Positions 5,208 through 6,515 of a stretch of DNA of 6,515 nucleotides are shown here, piece after piece. Source of the stretch: Fidelibacterota bacterium (GTDB lineage Bacteria > Fidelibacterota > UBA2242); assembly GCA_016936335.1 (NCBI GenBank), contig JAFGXZ010000192.1:1-6515 (forward strand). Direction: 5' to 3'. The stretch's first letter is position 1; each line of letters starts with the position of its first letter. A program made the position numbers and the translations under genes. The notes below the pieces were generated by a model, which saw nothing but the letters and a program-made list of their open reading frames with translations, had not been told where the DNA came from and searched no databases.

Positions 5208-5225
5208 AACAGGAGAAATTTAAAT

Positions 5226-5624
5226 ATGCCAGTCACAGATCCAATTTCTGACTATCTTACACGAATTCGTAATGCATTGGCCGCGAACCATCGTTGGGTT
5301 GATGTTCCGGCTTCAAATATGAAAAAACGGATTTCATTAATTTTAAAACATGAAAAATATATTAAGGATTTTATCCTGATAAATGATGGCAAGCAGGGAA
5401 TTATCCGTGTCTATCTCAGATATGGTAAGGACGGATCACCGACCATCGAAGGTCTGAAACGTATCAGTAGTCCGGGACGTCGAAAATATGTCAATGCTAC
5501 CGACGTACCGCGCGTCTTGACAGGACTTGGTATTGCAGTCTTGTCGACCCCGATAGGTGTGGTTACCGACAAAGTCGCCCGCAAAGAAAATGTTGGCGGC
5601 GAAGTGCTGTGTCATATTTGGTAA
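5226..5624 (+). CDS. rpsH: Small-subunit ribosomal protein S8 (uS8)
   Basis: The product is 132 residues, the usual length. S8 binds helix 21 of 16S rRNA early in 30S assembly, and in E. coli it represses the spc operon by binding its mRNA near the L24-L5 junction. The N-terminal domain is DPISDYLTRIRNALAANHRWVDVPASNMKKRISLILKHEKYIKDF (5-49). The C-terminal RNA-binding part is LKRISSPGRRKYV (77-89), DVPRVLTGLGIAVLSTPIGVVTDKVARKENVGGEVLCHIW (93-132). The RNA-contacting STSKG loop reads STPIG here (107-111), which still fits the loose family pattern of Thr, two variable residues, then Gly. The ATG start has AGGAG at 5211-5215, ten bases upstream. It follows rpsN by 18 nt and precedes rplF by 23 nt, the widest gap in the window. 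Confidence 0.97.
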   Translation: MPVTDPISDYLTRIRNALAANHRWVDVPASNMKKRISLILKHEKYIKDFILINDGKQGIIRVYLRYGKDGSPTIEGLKRISSPGRRKYVNATDVPRVLTGLGIAVLSTPIGVVTDKVARKENVGGEVLCHIW

Positions 5625-5636
5625 TGCTTTTAAGCA
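5625..5636 (+). other. Small inverted repeat between rpsH and rplF
   Basis: TGCTTTTAAGCA forms a near-perfect palindrome directly after the rpsH stop and up against the rplF Shine-Dalgarno sequence. As RNA it could form a stem of four or five base pairs with a tiny loop, too weak and without a U-tract to act as a terminator. It could slightly modulate access to the rplF ribosome binding site, but it may equally be chance in an AT-rich spacer. Confidence 0.3.
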
Positions 5637-5641
5637 AGGAG
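5636..5641 (+). promoter_or_regulatory. Shine-Dalgarno AAGGAG for the GTG start of rplF
   Basis: AAGGAG lies six bases before the GTG start of rplF. This is a full-strength site at optimal spacing and fixes the GTG as the start, in agreement with the conserved MSRIGKKPI N-terminus. Confidence 0.8.
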
Positions 5642-5647
5642 TAAACT

Positions 5648-6190
5648 GTGTCAAGAATCGGTAAAAAACCCATACCAATACCCGAAAAAACTGAAGTGGC
5701 ATTCAATGCCAATACAATTACCGTTAAAGGTCCCAAAGGTGAACTAAGCTGGGAATATCCATCGGAAATCAATGTTGTACTGGAAGAAAATGAAGTCGTT
5801 GTGACCCGTTCCAATGACAGTAAAACCAATCGTTCACTCCATGGTCTTACCCGGATGCTGATTGCAAATATGATTGAAGGCGTCACTAAAGGATATGAAA
5901 AAACCCTAGAGATTACCGGAGTTGGGTATTCCGCTGAAATGCGAGGAAAATCTCTCATAATAAATATAGGCTTTTCTCACCCCGTTTTATTTACACCGAC
6001 AGAAGGCATTACGCTGACAGTTCCAAAAAACCTGCAAATTACGGTTTGTGGAATCAATAAGCAGCAAGTCGGCCAGATGGCGGCAAAAATCCGATCGGTT
6101 AAACCTCCGGAACCATACAAAGGCAAAGGTATCCGTTATCAGGGAGAAAAATTACGCAGAAAAGCCGGTAAAAAAGTTGGTGTGAAATAG
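5648..6190 (+). CDS. rplF: Large-subunit ribosomal protein L6 (uL6), GTG start
   Basis: The product is 180 residues, standard length. L6 sits near the GTPase centre and binds the sarcin-ricin loop region of 23S rRNA. It consists of two similar alpha-beta domains (about 11-82 and 90-165). Visible markers are the start SRIGKKPIPIPEKTEV (2-17), VKGPKGELSWEY (26-37), NRSLHGLTRMLIANMIEGVTKGYEKTLEITGVGYSAE (61-97), the GFSHPVLF turn (108-115), and the highly conserved end CGINKQQVGQMAAKIRSVKPPEPYKGKGIRYQGEKLRRKAGKK (134-176). All key blocks are intact; Asn137 stands where many species have Asp. The start is GTG 5648-5650, with AAGGAG six bases upstream. It follows rpsH by 23 nt and precedes rplR by 11 nt. 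Confidence 0.97.
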   Translation: MSRIGKKPIPIPEKTEVAFNANTITVKGPKGELSWEYPSEINVVLEENEVVVTRSNDSKTNRSLHGLTRMLIANMIEGVTKGYEKTLEITGVGYSAEMRGKSLIINIGFSHPVLFTPTEGITLTVPKNLQITVCGINKQQVGQMAAKIRSVKPPEPYKGKGIRYQGEKLRRKAGKKVGVK

Positions 6191-6201
6191 GGGATTTCGG
6201 A

Positions 6202-6515
6202 ATGAGTACGAAAAAAAGTGAAAAAATACAAACTAGACTTCGCCGTAAAGGCCATATTCGAAAACATATCAGTGGAACGGCAGAGCGCCCTCGCCTGGCG
6301 GTCTATCGCAGCCTGAGTCACATTTATGCCCAATTAATCGATGATCAATCCGAAAAATCCATTATTTCTGTTTCTGATCTTTCGCCGGAAATCAAGGCAA
6401 ATCTTAAAAAGGGTACGACTAAGACCGATAGAAGTGTAATGGTTGGCGAACTGATTGCGAAAAAAGCAATTGAAAAGAAGATAATGACGGTTGTGTTTGA
6501 TCGTGGCGGATTCAA
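6202..6515 (+). CDS. rplR: Large-subunit ribosomal protein L18 (uL18), 3' end cut by window edge
   Basis: The open frame runs from ATG 6202 to the window end, giving 104 complete codons of an expected 115-122. L18 binds 5S rRNA with L5 in the central protuberance and helps to insert it into the 50S subunit. The basic N-terminus TRLRRKGHIRKHISGTAERPRLAVYRSLSHIYAQLIDD (11-48) holds the RPRL-V-RS--HIYAQ signature. After a variable middle, VGELIAKKAIEKKIMTVVFDRGGF (81-104) matches the conserved 'VG…A.KA…GI..VVFDRGG[YF]' block. The remaining part, usually ending with a 'HGRVKALADAAREGGL'-type tail, lies beyond the window. The start is supported by AGGGGA at 6189-6194, overlapping the rplF stop, with seven bases of spacing. 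Confidence 0.95.
   Translation, partial: MSTKKSEKIQTRLRRKGHIRKHISGTAERPRLAVYRSLSHIYAQLIDDQSEKSIISVSDLSPEIKANLKKGTTKTDRSVMVGELIAKKAIEKKIMTVVFDRGGF

Larger units (their letters stand above)
1..6515 (+). other. S10-spc ribosomal protein gene cluster (continuous polycistronic segment)
   Basis: Sixteen ribosomal protein genes follow each other on one strand in the canonical bacterial order from rplD to rplR, with spacers of 13, 4, 16, 12, 11, 12, 1, 17, 12, 12, 11, 1, 18, 23 and 11 nt. No spacer can hold a promoter plus a terminator, and no hairpin followed by a T-run was seen. The S10 and spc parts therefore appear to be cotranscribed. The promoter and any autoregulatory leader would be upstream of the window. 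Confidence 0.9.

Noticed and set aside
5541..5558. S8 RNA-binding loop STPIG instead of STSKG.
   Set aside because: The two middle positions are variable in the family signature, so the change is within normal range.

Overview
This window is a bacterial chromosomal segment lying entirely inside the conserved S10-spc ribosomal protein gene cluster. All sixteen genes are on the + strand: rplD (3' part only), rplW, rplB, rpsS, rplV, rpsC, rplP, rpmC, rpsQ, rplN, rplX, rplE, rpsN, rpsH, rplF and rplR (5' part only). The order is the textbook bacterial order, with no gene missing, inserted, duplicated or inverted. No gene is frameshifted. The gaps between genes are only 1 to 23 nt, so the whole window looks like one polycistronic unit. 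I see no internal promoter, rho-independent terminator, RNA gene, mobile element or CRISPR.

Layout: positions 1-3704 carry the end of the S10-type operon (L4, L23, L2, S19, L22, S3, L16, L29, S17). Positions 3717-6515 carry the spc-type operon (L14, L24, L5, S14, S8, L6, L18). The junction between the two, rpsQ to rplN, is only 12 nt, so here they appear fused into one transcript. The products cover the early rRNA-folding core of the large subunit (L2, L4, L22, L24), the 5S rRNA complex (L5, L18), the tunnel exit (L22, L23, L24, L29), and small-subunit head and body proteins (S3, S14, S19; S8, S17).

Organism: several proteins read like the Bacteroidota/Chlorobiota/Calditrichota/Marinimicrobia (FCB) side of the bacterial tree. 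Examples are L14 with GRRYASIGD, S19 with MNESGKKKVVKTWARRS, and the L23 ending. However, S14 is the short zinc-ribbon form of 61 residues rather than the roughly 89-residue zinc-free form I recall for Bacteroidota and Chlorobiota. An uncultured or less-studied FCB-related lineage is therefore my best guess, at low confidence and from memory of family sequences only. Base composition looks moderately AT-rich. Most genes have a clear Shine-Dalgarno sequence, which also differs from typical Bacteroidota.

I did not find a previously undescribed system; this is ordinary core genome. The points worth a second look are small: a TTG start for rpsC and three GTG starts; no well-placed ribosome binding site before rplB; a Met in place of the second His of the L2 DHPHGGGEG motif; an altered L22 tunnel-loop tip; and a His in a normally Pro position of S19.
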